From: Hylemonella sp. | GTDB lineage: Bacteria; Pseudomonadota; Gammaproteobacteria; Burkholderiales; Burkholderiaceae_C | Direction: 5' to 3' | Assembly (NCBI RefSeq): GCF_027532185.1 | Contig: NZ_JAPZSV010000002.1 | Coordinates: 372,001-436,000 of the forward strand | Length of the DNA stretch: 64,000 nt | Shown here: positions 36,609 through 44,312 of the stretch, one piece after another | Layout: every line of letters starts with the position of its first letter | How positions within the stretch are numbered: the stretch's first letter is position 1 | The notes under the pieces: model-generated | Told to the model about the DNA's origin: nothing | The model's database searches: none | Seen by the model: only the letters and a program-made list of their open reading frames with translations | Translations under genes and position numbers: made by a program

Positions 36609-37904
36609 CTAGATGAGTGCCCGAAGAGCTTTGAATTCACGTCGTATCAGTCTATGGATAGTGAATCGGGTCGGCTTTTCTCTTGATAACCTTTCAGTAC
36701 GAACTGGCTCGCTGTAAAGATGATCAATCTCATCCTGACACCCGTGTTGTGCAAAGTACTCGCGGGTATTGATCGCGGGTATCGGTGCATATGCGCCCGT
36801 CGTCTTGTTGAATACCGCGCCCTTCACCGCGTAGTGACCCAAGAGTTCACGCAGGCCAGAGTCAAACGTCAGGAACATCGGAATAAAGTACCGTCCATCA
36901 CCACCGGCGACGATAAGCCGCTCCATGAACCGAGGAGCTGCCATATCCCACGCGATATTGTCTAGTTTCTTCAGGAGCCCTCGCTTTCCGCCCCCTTTCT
37001 TGATCCTCTCCAACATCTCAATGGCGTTTCGATCGCAGAAGTACTTATGCGCGATGATGGCCTCCCGATCAAAGTACGCGCCTACAACCTCGTGGATATA
37101 ACTGAAAAACTGACCCATCTTGTGCTTTGCGCTCTTGCCAGATGACAACTGTATCTTGACCATCCCGATGAGTTGAAGAAGGATCAACCTCTGCAAAAGA
37201 ACGAAATTCAGGACATGATCTTTTCCGACTTCTGATGCGTAGAAATCGTAGGTGAAGTCGATCGCATAACGAGCAGCTTGTCGGAACGAAAACTCGGGAC
37301 GCGGATTACATGTTCTTTTGTATTCTTGACAATTGATGCTTCGAAAGATCTGCAGACTGACAAGATTATTTCGGAACCCCCTATTCAGAGATTTCCAGAA
37401 CTGCAATTTTGAGGACGGGTCGCGCTCGATTATTGGTAGGACGTTCTTGACATTTTCGGTCATGTAAAAGAGATGATCGAAATTAAGATCGTCATGCAAA
37501 ATGTCGTCTACCAGCGACACAACCTTTGATTGAACGTTGCCAAGTGATTCTCCGCGGACGAGCTTGTCAATGTACGTTGCGATGTTTGTATCAAACATCA
37601 CCGAATAATCAATACGAAATTGAAATTCTCCGGACGAGAACATCCCAGTAAGAAGCTCGTCGTCCAGAAAATATATCTTCTCGGAAGAAAAGTATGGCAC
37701 CAAATAGCTATGTGGCTTGCCAATGTACTTTTTGACGGACTGCGGGATTATTGCTTTGTCATATCTACCAAGCGCAACCATCGCCGAAAGGTCTGGGTGT
37801 TTTCTCTGAAGAATAGCCCAGGCTAACGCTGCATCGGACGGGTCTTCGGCTTTCGACAACGCAAACAGGCACATCTTTACCGCATCTTGGTTGAACTCTT
37901 CCAT
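36609..37904 (-). CDS. Unknown protein of low GC content, weakly PIN-like
   Basis: I do not recognise this 431-residue product. It is clearly AT-richer than all its neighbours and has no co-directional partner. Three aspartates sit in PIN-nuclease-like contexts: VMFDTNIATYI (D105), NIAWDMAAPRFMERL (D320) and MFLTFDSGLREL (D348); a PIN active site needs three to four such acids, and the linear order fits. A long helical middle (about residues 205-300) separates them, unusual for a compact PIN domain. It has no signal peptide or clear membrane segment. Flanking inverted and direct repeats and the structured downstream DNA suggest horizontal acquisition. The PIN idea is inference only. Confidence 0.55.
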   Translation of the reverse strand: MEEFNQDAVKMCLFALSKAEDPSDAALAWAILQRKHPDLSAMVALGRYDKAIIPQSVKKYIGKPHSYLVPYFSSEKIYFLDDELLTGMFSSGEFQFRIDYSVMFDTNIATYIDKLVRGESLGNVQSKVVSLVDDILHDDLNFDHLFYMTENVKNVLPIIERDPSSKLQFWKSLNRGFRNNLVSLQIFRSINCQEYKRTCNPRPEFSFRQAARYAIDFTYDFYASEVGKDHVLNFVLLQRLILLQLIGMVKIQLSSGKSAKHKMGQFFSYIHEVVGAYFDREAIIAHKYFCDRNAIEMLERIKKGGGKRGLLKKLDNIAWDMAAPRFMERLIVAGGDGRYFIPMFLTFDSGLRELLGHYAVKGAVFNKTTGAYAPIPAINTREYFAQHGCQDEIDHLYSEPVRTERLSREKPTRFTIHRLIRREFKALRALI

Positions 37905-37928
37905 TTGACTAACGATAAAGGAAGTGAA

Positions 37929-37976
37929 ATGTCCCTAACGTGAAGGTGTGCGGGGCTCGCGCAACGAGCATCCGTC
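37929..37976. repeat. Right boundary repeat of the AT-rich island
   Basis: ATGTCCCTAAC (37929-37939) mirrors the left copy, and GCAACGAGCATCCGTC (37961-37976) contains both direct-repeat parts without the 15 bp that separate them on the left. Confidence 0.5.
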
Positions 37977-38054
37977 ACTACCGTCATGTTCCGTTTCGGT
38001 CAACAGCATCTCTTGGCACTTCGGTGCTAGATTCATACAGACCACTATTTTTTA

Positions 38055-38229
38055 ACGGCCACTCTCGTAGCTGAGCCAGAGCGGCCGTACCAAGAGCTCG
38101 CTCTTGTTAGCGCGCTGTGGTAGCTACCTGAACTATCAGAAAACGGTGATCTACAAACAGCCTTCAGCGGTGTTAGCACCACTGTTTTAGCCGTAGATCA
38201 GAATGTGACATGAACCGCAAAAATGCGGA
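38055..38229. other. Hairpin-rich intergenic segment, possible structured RNA
   Basis: Gene-free region 37905-38375 contains consecutive inverted repeats: ACGGCCACTCT/AGAGCGGCCGT (38055-38088, one mismatch), CAAGAGC-TC-GCTCTTG (38091-38106), palindrome GGTAGCTACC (38119-38128), a nested hairpin TGATCTAC-AAACAG...GGTG-TTAG-CACC...CTGTTT...GTAGATCA (38147-38200), and CCGC-AAAAAT-GCGG (38216-38229). I see no ORF with coding character here. It could be a small RNA, an attachment site or decayed mobile DNA. Confidence 0.5.
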
Positions 38230-38375
38230 ATAACATGGATGGATGCTTATCTTGGCGCCTCCCTTTCTGCAAGCTAAGTGCTTGTTTTGTTTGAAGAATT
38301 TATGTCACTATAGCGCAGGGGCGCGCTCATGACAAATCGTATCACGCAGCGATCTAGCCATACGGCAATACCTCT

Positions 38376-39239
38376 TCAAACCCGTCGCAACAAAGCCTGC
38401 CCCGCCTTCACCTCTATCCCAGTTGTCATACCCACCACCAACTCCACACCCTTGGGCGCCAGCACCACGATGGTGGATCCGTGTTCGAACCAGCCCATCT
38501 CCTGCCCGCGCTTCAGCGGCACATCGCAGGCAATCACCTGCTCGCCCCGGTAATCGTGATGCAGGTTCAGGTTCAAAAAGTGCAAGCGCACGCTGGCCAC
38601 GAGGATGGCCCCCACGGGCACGAGCGTGAGGTTCTGGCCGCCGGGTAAGGCAGCCTCGATCACGGCGCGGTCGTTGCGACAGTAAAGACTGGGCACGCGC
38701 TTGAGCGCGATGGGGTTGACGTTCCACATATCGCCCTGGATGTGCGTGACGCGTTGTACCGTGCAGTCGGTGGGCGCGTGGAAGCGGTGGTACATGCTGG
38801 CGCGCAGGCGCAGAGTGACGTAGCTGCCGCCCTGCTGCTGCGCGGCCAGCTCGGCGCTGCCCAGTAGCTCCGTGAGGCTATAGGGCATGCCCTTGATCTG
38901 CAGCAACTCATCCCCTTCGATCCGACCGTGGCCGCCGACGATGCCGTCGCTGGGGCTGCAGATCACCTGCGAGTTGGCGTCGAAAGGTCGCGCGCCGTCC
39001 TTGAGTTCGCGCACAAAGCAGTCGTGCAGGCTGTCGAAGTGCTGCTTCTTCGCCTCGCTGAGGTCCAGCCCGCCAAAGAACTTGAAGAGTGCAATGGACA
39101 CATCACGCACCAGCGGCTGGCGTACCTTGCTGAAACGGCCAATGAAGCGCGTCAGCGCCACGCGGGGCAGGCGATTGGTGAGCACGAAGTTCAGGCTTTC
39201 CTGCTGCAGCAGGCGGTCAAGGATATTTCTGGATGTCAT
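38376..39239 (-). CDS. psd: Phosphatidylserine decarboxylase
   Basis: Psd makes phosphatidylethanolamine from phosphatidylserine in the inner membrane. The 287-residue proenzyme has the family motifs SPSDGIVGGHG, MYHRFHAPTDC and FFGGLDLSEA, and the self-cleavage triad GST in WFEHGSTIVVLA (usual form LGST), where the serine becomes the pyruvoyl group. It is divergent from the aminotransferase gene. As a phospholipid-synthesis gene it sits next to what looks like a lipid-remodelling group. Confidence 0.92.
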   Translation of the reverse strand: MTSRNILDRLLQQESLNFVLTNRLPRVALTRFIGRFSKVRQPLVRDVSIALFKFFGGLDLSEAKKQHFDSLHDCFVRELKDGARPFDANSQVICSPSDGIVGGHGRIEGDELLQIKGMPYSLTELLGSAELAAQQQGGSYVTLRLRASMYHRFHAPTDCTVQRVTHIQGDMWNVNPIALKRVPSLYCRNDRAVIEAALPGGQNLTLVPVGAILVASVRLHFLNLNLHHDYRGEQVIACDVPLKRGQEMGWFEHGSTIVVLAPKGVELVVGMTTGIEVKAGQALLRRV

Positions 39240-39277
39240 GTCGTTTTCACAGGGCTGTCAAATCATCTGAATACAAA

Positions 39278-39295
39278 GAGTCATCGTCATTTCAC
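39278..39295 (+). promoter_or_regulatory. Weak Pho-box-like site before the aminotransferase gene
   Basis: GAGTCAT-CGTC-ATTTCAC has the 7-4-7 spacing but lies only 8 bp before the ATG at 39304. It would make sense only if the true start is further downstream (for example ATG 39418) or if the site represses. Confidence 0.25.
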
Positions 39296-39303
39296 ACACG
39301 ACC

Positions 39304-40950
39304 ATGACCTACGAACTTGCCTGGATTGCCGGCGCCGCCGGTGCCACCCTGCCCTGGCTCAAGCGCCGGCTCGAACTCTCGCGAGCCAAGCACCCGTCGC
39401 TGGCCGGGCATTCGCGCATGGCCAAGCGTCTGGCGCGCTGGATTCCCGGCTATGCCTACGACGAGGCCACCTTTTTTGCCTGCGACGGCGCGCCCGAGGC
39501 TGTGGTGCAGCAGCGCCGCGCGGGCTTCTTTGCGCTGGCCGGCCGGTTGCAGGGGGCGTCGCCCCAATCGATCGCGCTCACGAAAGAAATGCGTGAAGGC
39601 ATCCCGGACCTGCGCTTCACCGGGGCCTACCGCGTGCCCTACCAGTTCAGCCCCTACCTGCGCCAGCACCTGGCCGTGGGCGGCTTCGTGCAGAGCAGCG
39701 ATGGCGTGACGGTCACGGACCTGGACGGCAAGCGCTACATCGACCTCACGGGCTCCTACGGCGTCAACGTCTTCGGCGTGGATTTCTACAAGTCCTGCAT
39801 CGCAGCCGGTGCGCGCATCGCCCAGGACCTGGGCCCGGTGCTTGGCGCCTACCACCCTTGCGTCGCTGACAACGTGCGCCGCCTGCAGCAGATCAGCGGG
39901 CTGGACGCCGTGTCCTTCCACATGAGCGGCACCGAGGCCGTGATGCAGGCCGTGCGCCTGGCGCGTTACCACACGGGCAAGCGCCACCTGGTGCGCTTCT
40001 GCGGCGCCTACCACGGCTGGTGGGAAGACGTGCAGCCCGGCCCGGGCAATCCCCTGCCCCCGCGCGAGACCTACACCCTGCGCGACATGCACGAGGCCAG
40101 CCTCAAGGTGCTGCGCACGCGCAAGGACATCGCCTGTGTACTCATCAACCCGCTGCAGGCCCTGCATCCCAACAAGAATGCCCCGGGCGACTCCACCCTG
40201 CTCGACAGCAGCCGCAGCGCGGGATATGACCGCGCGGCCTACACGCGCTGGCTGCAGCAGCTGCGCGAGATCTGCACCGAGCGCGGCATCGTGCTGATCT
40301 TCGACGAGGTCTTTCTGGGCTTCCGCCTGGCGGCCAAGGGCGCGCAGGATTACTTTGGCGTGCAGGCCGACCTGGTGACCTACGGCAAGACCCTGGGCGG
40401 CGGCCTGCCCGTGGGCGTGGTCTGCGGCAAACATGAGCTGATGCAGCGCTTCCGTGAGAACAAACCGGCCGACATCTGCTTTGCGCGCGGCACTTTCAAC
40501 GCCCACCCCTACGTGATGGGCGCGATGAACGAGTTCCTGCGCCGGCTGGACACGCCCGAGGTGCAGGCGATCTACCGCGATCTGGACGCCACCTGGGACG
40601 CCCGGCGCGAGCGCTTCAACGCGCGCATGCAGGCCGAGGGCCTGCCGCTGGAGGCGGCAAACATGAGCAGCGTCTGGACGCTGGCCTACACCCGCCCCTC
40701 GCGCTACAACTGGATGCTGCAGTACCACCTGCGCGATCATGGCCTGGCCCTGAGCTGGGTCGGCACGGGCCGCTTCATCTTCAGCCTGAACTTCACGGAG
40801 GCGGATTTCGAGGACATGCTGGAGCGCTGTGTACAGGCCGGCTTGCAGATGCAGCGGGATGGCTGGTGGTGGCAGGCGCCGGGTCTGACAAACAAGGCCA
40901 TCAAGCGCGGGCTGCTGCGGGAGATGCTGGCGCAGGTCTTCAAACGCTGA
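39304..40950 (+). CDS. Class III PLP-dependent aminotransferase, GSA-aminomutase-like
   Basis: The 548-residue product contains a full class III aminotransferase fold after a roughly 100-residue N-terminal extension: substrate region LTGSYGVNVFGVDFYK, PLP phosphate contact SGTEAVMQAVRLAR, cofactor aspartate in LIFDEVFLGFRLA, and the Schiff-base lysine in VTYGKTLGGGLPVG. It resembles glutamate-1-semialdehyde aminomutase but is too long, and the extension has no recognised domain. Substrate unknown; its place between psd and a PhoB-linked glycosyltransferase gene suggests a head-group or polar lipid role, which is speculation. A terminator follows. Confidence 0.8.
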   Translation: MTYELAWIAGAAGATLPWLKRRLELSRAKHPSLAGHSRMAKRLARWIPGYAYDEATFFACDGAPEAVVQQRRAGFFALAGRLQGASPQSIALTKEMREGIPDLRFTGAYRVPYQFSPYLRQHLAVGGFVQSSDGVTVTDLDGKRYIDLTGSYGVNVFGVDFYKSCIAAGARIAQDLGPVLGAYHPCVADNVRRLQQISGLDAVSFHMSGTEAVMQAVRLARYHTGKRHLVRFCGAYHGWWEDVQPGPGNPLPPRETYTLRDMHEASLKVLRTRKDIACVLINPLQALHPNKNAPGDSTLLDSSRSAGYDRAAYTRWLQQLREICTERGIVLIFDEVFLGFRLAAKGAQDYFGVQADLVTYGKTLGGGLPVGVVCGKHELMQRFRENKPADICFARGTFNAHPYVMGAMNEFLRRLDTPEVQAIYRDLDATWDARRERFNARMQAEGLPLEAANMSSVWTLAYTRPSRYNWMLQYHLRDHGLALSWVGTGRFIFSLNFTEADFEDMLERCVQAGLQMQRDGWWWQAPGLTNKAIKRGLLREMLAQVFKR

Positions 40951-40970
40951 CCTGCCCCGACGGATCAACG

Positions 40971-40997
40971 AGGCCTCGGAGCGATCCGGGGCCTTTT
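40971..40997 (+). terminator. Intrinsic terminator after the aminotransferase gene
   Basis: AGGCCTCGGA (40971-40980) pairs with TCCGGGGCCT (40985-40994), one G-U, followed by TTTT. It sits between convergent genes. Confidence 0.8.
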
Positions 40998-41000
40998 CGT

Positions 41001-41648
41001 TCAACCCTGCTGGCGGGCCAGCTCGGCCTCGTGCTCGGCGCGCTCGGCCTGCAGATACTCGGGCTTGGCGATCAGCTCGCCCTGCAGCAGGTACCAGGGC
41101 GACTTCCAGTAGAGCAGGATGTCGTGGAAGGGGTCGGTGATGATCTTGGTGGCCCAGACGATGCCTGTGTACAGGCTTTGCGTCAGCGCCAGCTGCAACA
41201 CGCGGAAGGCCAGACCACCGACGCCCAGCCAGAGCCAGAGCCAGCCCACATTGAGCACATAGCCGCTGGGCTGGGTGTGCGCTTCCAGCAGGCCGAAGAA
41301 ATCGGGCTGCAACCACAGCACCACGGGCAGGCCGGCCCAGACGGCCATGAGCACCACCTTGCGCTGCAGGTTGTAGCCCACCTTGATCTCTTCCTTGTAC
41401 TCGTGCGTGGCCTGGTTGACCTCGTCGTAGCCCTTGGGCTCGAAGAAGAAATGGCCGGACTGGCGCGAGACCATGGAGATCAGCCAGGCGATCAGCGCGG
41501 CCACGGGCGGCTCGATGAAGAGGAAGGCATAGGCCACGAGGAAGGCGATGGCGCTCACCAGGTGCAGAGACTGGTTGATGCGGCTGTGGTGGTAGTAGCG
41601 GTGGTCGTCCCAGCGCTGGACCTTGAGGGCTTGCAGAAATGAGCTCAC
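41001..41648 (-). CDS. Membrane protein, possibly Mpo1-like, PhoB-linked
   Basis: The 215-residue product has about four membrane helices. The pair YYHHSRINQSLH (early) and SRQSGHFFFEPKG (middle) resembles the histidine motifs of Mpo1/DUF962 (2-hydroxy fatty acid dioxygenase) proteins, so a lipid-oxidation role is possible but uncertain. I prefer the GTG at 41648 because AGGAG stands 5 bp upstream; the ATG at 41669 has no Shine-Dalgarno. A very good Pho box (41714-41731) lies upstream, which makes this an uncharacterised candidate member of the phosphate-starvation lipid regulon. Confidence 0.65.
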   Translation of the reverse strand: MSSFLQALKVQRWDDHRYYHHSRINQSLHLVSAIAFLVAYAFLFIEPPVAALIAWLISMVSRQSGHFFFEPKGYDEVNQATHEYKEEIKVGYNLQRKVVLMAVWAGLPVVLWLQPDFFGLLEAHTQPSGYVLNVGWLWLWLGVGGLAFRVLQLALTQSLYTGIVWATKIITDPFHDILLYWKSPWYLLQGELIAKPEYLQAERAEHEAELARQQG

Positions 41649-41713
41649 GAAGACTCCTGTGTGTGTCATGTGGCGGCACGACGGTGCGCCTGCGGCGATG
41701 GTCGGCCCGGCCC

Positions 41714-41731
41714 ATGAAAGAACGATGACAG
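41714..41731 (-). promoter_or_regulatory. Strong Pho box for the 41 kb membrane gene
   Basis: On the minus strand the site is CTGTCAT-CGTT-CTTTCAT, a near-perfect 7-4-7 PhoB site. It shares a 15 bp inverted repeat with the divergent plus-strand site (41719-41733 mirrors 41781-41795). Confidence 0.8.
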
Positions 41732-41739
41732 CGCGAGCC

Positions 41740-41800
41740 CTGTCACCGAAACTTCACGGTCCTCTGAGGCCAGCGCGCCACGCTGTCATCGTTCTGAGAT
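41740..41800 (+). promoter_or_regulatory. Two Pho-box-like sites before the glycosyltransferase gene
   Basis: CTGTCAC-CGAA-ACTTCAC (41740-41757) and CTGTCAT-CGTT-CTGAGAT (41783-41800) both have the 7-4-7 layout toward the plus-strand glycosyltransferase. The second starts with the same CTGTCATCGTTCT as the minus-strand box. The first is better placed for a transcript with a leader; the second would give a nearly leaderless mRNA. Confidence 0.65.
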
Positions 41801-41822
41801 AAACAGGGATCAGCATCAGGGC

Positions 41823-43064
41823 ATGAAGCCCGACACCACCGACCTCTTGGTCGAAAACCTGCCCGCCGCGCAGACCCATCTGCGCATCGCCGTCGTCACC
41901 GAGACCTACCCGCCGGAGATCAATGGCGTGGCGCTCACGCTGCAGCGCGTGGTGCTGGGCCTGCGCGAGCGCGGGCACGACGTGCAGCTCGTGCGTCCGC
42001 GCCAGGGCGGCGACGCGCGGCCGGGTGAGCAGGTGGCCAGCGGCGGCGATGTGCTGCTGCGCGGCATGGCGATTCCGCGCTACCCGCACCTGCAGCTGGG
42101 CCTGCCCTCGCGCCGCCAGCTGCAGCCCTTGTGGACGCTGCAGCGGCCCGATCTGGTGCACATCGCCACCGAGGGGCCGCTGGGCTGGTCGGCGCTGCGT
42201 GTGGCGCGCAAGCTGCGCATCCCCGTCACGTCGGACTTCCGCACCAACTTCCACGCCTACAGCAGCCACTACGGCATGGGCTGGCTCAGCAAGCCCATCA
42301 TGGCCTACCTGCGCCGCTTCCATAACCAGACGCTGACCACCATGGTGCCCACGCGCGGCCTGGCCGACCGCCTGGCCGCTGCCGGCTTCGAGCGCCTGCA
42401 GGTGGTGGCGCGCGGCGTGGACACGACGCTATTCGATCCGGCCCTGCGCAGCGAGGCGCTGCGCGCGCGCTGGGGCGTGCAGCCCGACTCGCCCGTGCTG
42501 CTCTGCGTGGGCCGCCTGGCCAAGGAGAAGAACCTGCCGCTGCTGATCCGCGCCTATGCCCAGGCGCGGCTGCTGCGCCCGGACCTCAAGCTCGTGCTCG
42601 TGGGCGACGGCCCGCAGCGCGCCGAGCTGCAGGCCCTGGCACCCGATGCCCTCTTCACCGGCGCGCTGGACCGCGCGGCGCTGGCGCAGCACTACGCCAG
42701 TGCCGACATCTTCGGCTTCCCGAGCCAGACCGAGACCTTCGGCAATGTGGTGCTCGAAGCCATGGCCAGCGGCCTGGCGGTGCTGGCCTATGACTATGCC
42801 GCTGCCTCGGAGAACATCACGCACGGCGGCAACGGCCTGCTGGTGCCCATGGACGACGAGGAGTCCTTCGTGCGCCAGCTGGCCGAGCTGGTGCAGAACG
42901 ACAGCCTGCGCGCACGCCTGCGCACCGGGGCGCGCGCGTCTGCCCGCATGAACGACTGGGGCGGCATCGTGGCGCAGATCGAGAGCGTGATGAAGCTCGC
43001 CATCGCCGGGCATCTGTCGGGCGAGGGCCAGCGCACCTCAATCGCGGCGCAGCAGATGGCCTGA
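41823..43064 (+). CDS. GT4-family glycosyltransferase, candidate glycolipid synthase
   Basis: The 413-residue product has a GT-B fold: N-terminal TETYPPEINGVALTL and HIATEGPLGWSALRVA, C-terminal CVGRLAKEKNLPLLIRAY and the nucleotide-sugar motif FPSQTETFGNVVLEAMASG. It resembles SqdX/MgtA-type lipid glycosyltransferases and shares the TEGPLGW motif with the Agt-like gene at 52.6 kb. With the Pho boxes upstream and ugd nearby, I infer a phosphate-starvation glycolipid synthase. It overlaps the convergent lplT by 27 bp. Confidence 0.82.
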   Translation: MKPDTTDLLVENLPAAQTHLRIAVVTETYPPEINGVALTLQRVVLGLRERGHDVQLVRPRQGGDARPGEQVASGGDVLLRGMAIPRYPHLQLGLPSRRQLQPLWTLQRPDLVHIATEGPLGWSALRVARKLRIPVTSDFRTNFHAYSSHYGMGWLSKPIMAYLRRFHNQTLTTMVPTRGLADRLAAAGFERLQVVARGVDTTLFDPALRSEALRARWGVQPDSPVLLCVGRLAKEKNLPLLIRAYAQARLLRPDLKLVLVGDGPQRAELQALAPDALFTGALDRAALAQHYASADIFGFPSQTETFGNVVLEAMASGLAVLAYDYAAASENITHGGNGLLVPMDDEESFVRQLAELVQNDSLRARLRTGARASARMNDWGGIVAQIESVMKLAIAGHLSGEGQRTSIAAQQMA

Positions 43065-44312
43065 GAGGGTCTGCAGACCGGGCGGCCGGCGCCGGCGCAG
43101 CAGCGTCCAGGCACTGAAGCCGGCCAGCACCACACCGGCCAGCACCATGATGGCCGTCACCGGCACGTGCAGCGCGAGCAGGACCGTGTAGAGGCCCAGA
43201 CTCAGCAGCACGCTGAGGTTCTCATTGAAGCCCTGCACGGCAATGGACTGTCCCGCGCTCAGCAGGCGGTGGCCACGGTGCTGCAGCAGCGCATTCATGG
43301 GCACAAGCAGCATGCCCCCCAGACCGCCGATCAGCAGCAGCACCGGCACGGCGACGCGCCAGTCATGGATCAGCGGGGCGCTGGCCATGAGCGCGCCCAT
43401 GAGCAGGCCGAGGCCCAGCACGGCGGTGGCGTGGCGCAGGCGCAGGCGGCGCGCCACCAGCACGGCGCCCACCACCACGCCCAGGGCTACCACGCCCTGC
43501 AGCCAGGCGGCCTGGTCCAGGCCCAGGGCGAGCTGCTGCGCGGCCCAGAGCAGCACCGCGAACTGCAGCAGCGCGCCCACACCCCAGAACACCGTGGTCA
43601 TGGCCAGCGAGAGGCCGCCGCTGCGGTCACGCCACAGCCGCTTGTTGGCGCGCCGGAAGTCGGCCAGCAGCTGTGCCGGGGCGTGGCTGCGCCGCGCGTG
43701 CCGCACCCCGCTGGGCACGATGCCAAGGTGACAGAACGCGGCCAGCGCATAGAGCGCGAGCACGCAGGCCAGAGAGACGTTGAGCGCCGGGCTGGATGCG
43801 CCGGGCAAAGTCAGCGAGGCGGCCGCAGCCTGCAGCCACAACGGCGAGACCAGCAGGCCGCCCAAGGCCGTGCCCAGCAATACCGAGAGCACCACGGCCG
43901 ATTCGGCCCAGCCGTTGGCCGCCACCAGCGCGGCCGGCGGCACACTCTCGGTCAACAGACCGTACTTGGCCGGTGCATAGGCCGAGGCTCCCAGGCCCAC
44001 CAGCGCAAAGGCGGCCAGGGGATGTAGGCCGCAGAGCAGAGCCAGCGCACCGAGGAACTTGAGCGCGTTCATGGCCATCATGAGGCGGCGCTTGCACGCC
44101 GCGTCGGCCAGCGCGCCGATGCCAGGCGCGAGCAGCACATAGGACAGGGTGAAGCTGAACTTGAGCAACGGCGCCCACCACAGCGGCGCACCGAGCAGCT
44201 GCAGATGGGCGATGGTGACGATGAGCAGCGCGTGGTCGGCCAGGGCCGAGAGGAACTGCGCTGACATGAACCAGCCGAAGCCGGTCGGCAGACGAGGGGC
44301 GCCGGCCCTCAA
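43038..44312 (-). CDS. lplT: Lysophospholipid transporter LplT
   Basis: LplT (424 residues, MFS type) flips lysophospholipids inward across the inner membrane. The start is a TTG at 44312 overlapping the ugd stop by 2 bp; an internal ATG (44267) would remove the first helix start. The family start pattern [15 protein letters not shown] and the segment [29 protein letters not shown] identify it. It has no acyltransferase partner (Aas) beside it. Encoded downstream of ugd, so it would come under the same Pho-box promoter. Confidence 0.88.
   Translation of the reverse strand: MRAGAPRLPTGFGWFMSAQFLSALADHALLIVTIAHLQLLGAPLWWAPLLKFSFTLSYVLLAPGIGALADAACKRRLMMAMNALKFLGALALLCGLHPLAAFALVGLGASAYAPAKYGLLTESVPPAALVAANGWAESAVVLSVLLGTALGGLLVSPLWLQAAAASLTLPGASSPALNVSLACVLALYALAAFCHLGIVPSGVRHARRSHAPAQLLADFRRANKRLWRDRSGGLSLAMTTVFWGVGALLQFAVLLWAAQQLALGLDQAAWLQGVVALGVVVGAVLVARRLRLRHATAVLGLGLLMGALMASAPLIHDWRVAVPVLLLIGGLGGMLLVPMNALLQHRGHRLLSAGQSIAVQGFNENLSVLLSLGLYTVLLALHVPVTAIMVLAGVVLAGFSAWTLLRRRRPPGLQTLSGHLLRRD

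Noticed and set aside
36500-38200. Integron cassette with attC sites around the AT-rich gene
   Set aside because: The GTTAGGG ends look attC-like, but the last base does not fit the GTTRRRY consensus, the two ends are inverted instead of direct, and no integrase is in the window. I keep only the neutral description of mirrored ends.
39255-39272. Second Pho-like site CTGTCAA-ATCA-TCTGAAT before the aminotransferase
   Set aside because: Only the first half-site matches; the second has no TCA core.
39292-41715. 807-residue minus-strand ORF opposite the aminotransferase
   Set aside because: It covers parts of two real genes in another frame and has low-complexity composition; no domain is visible.
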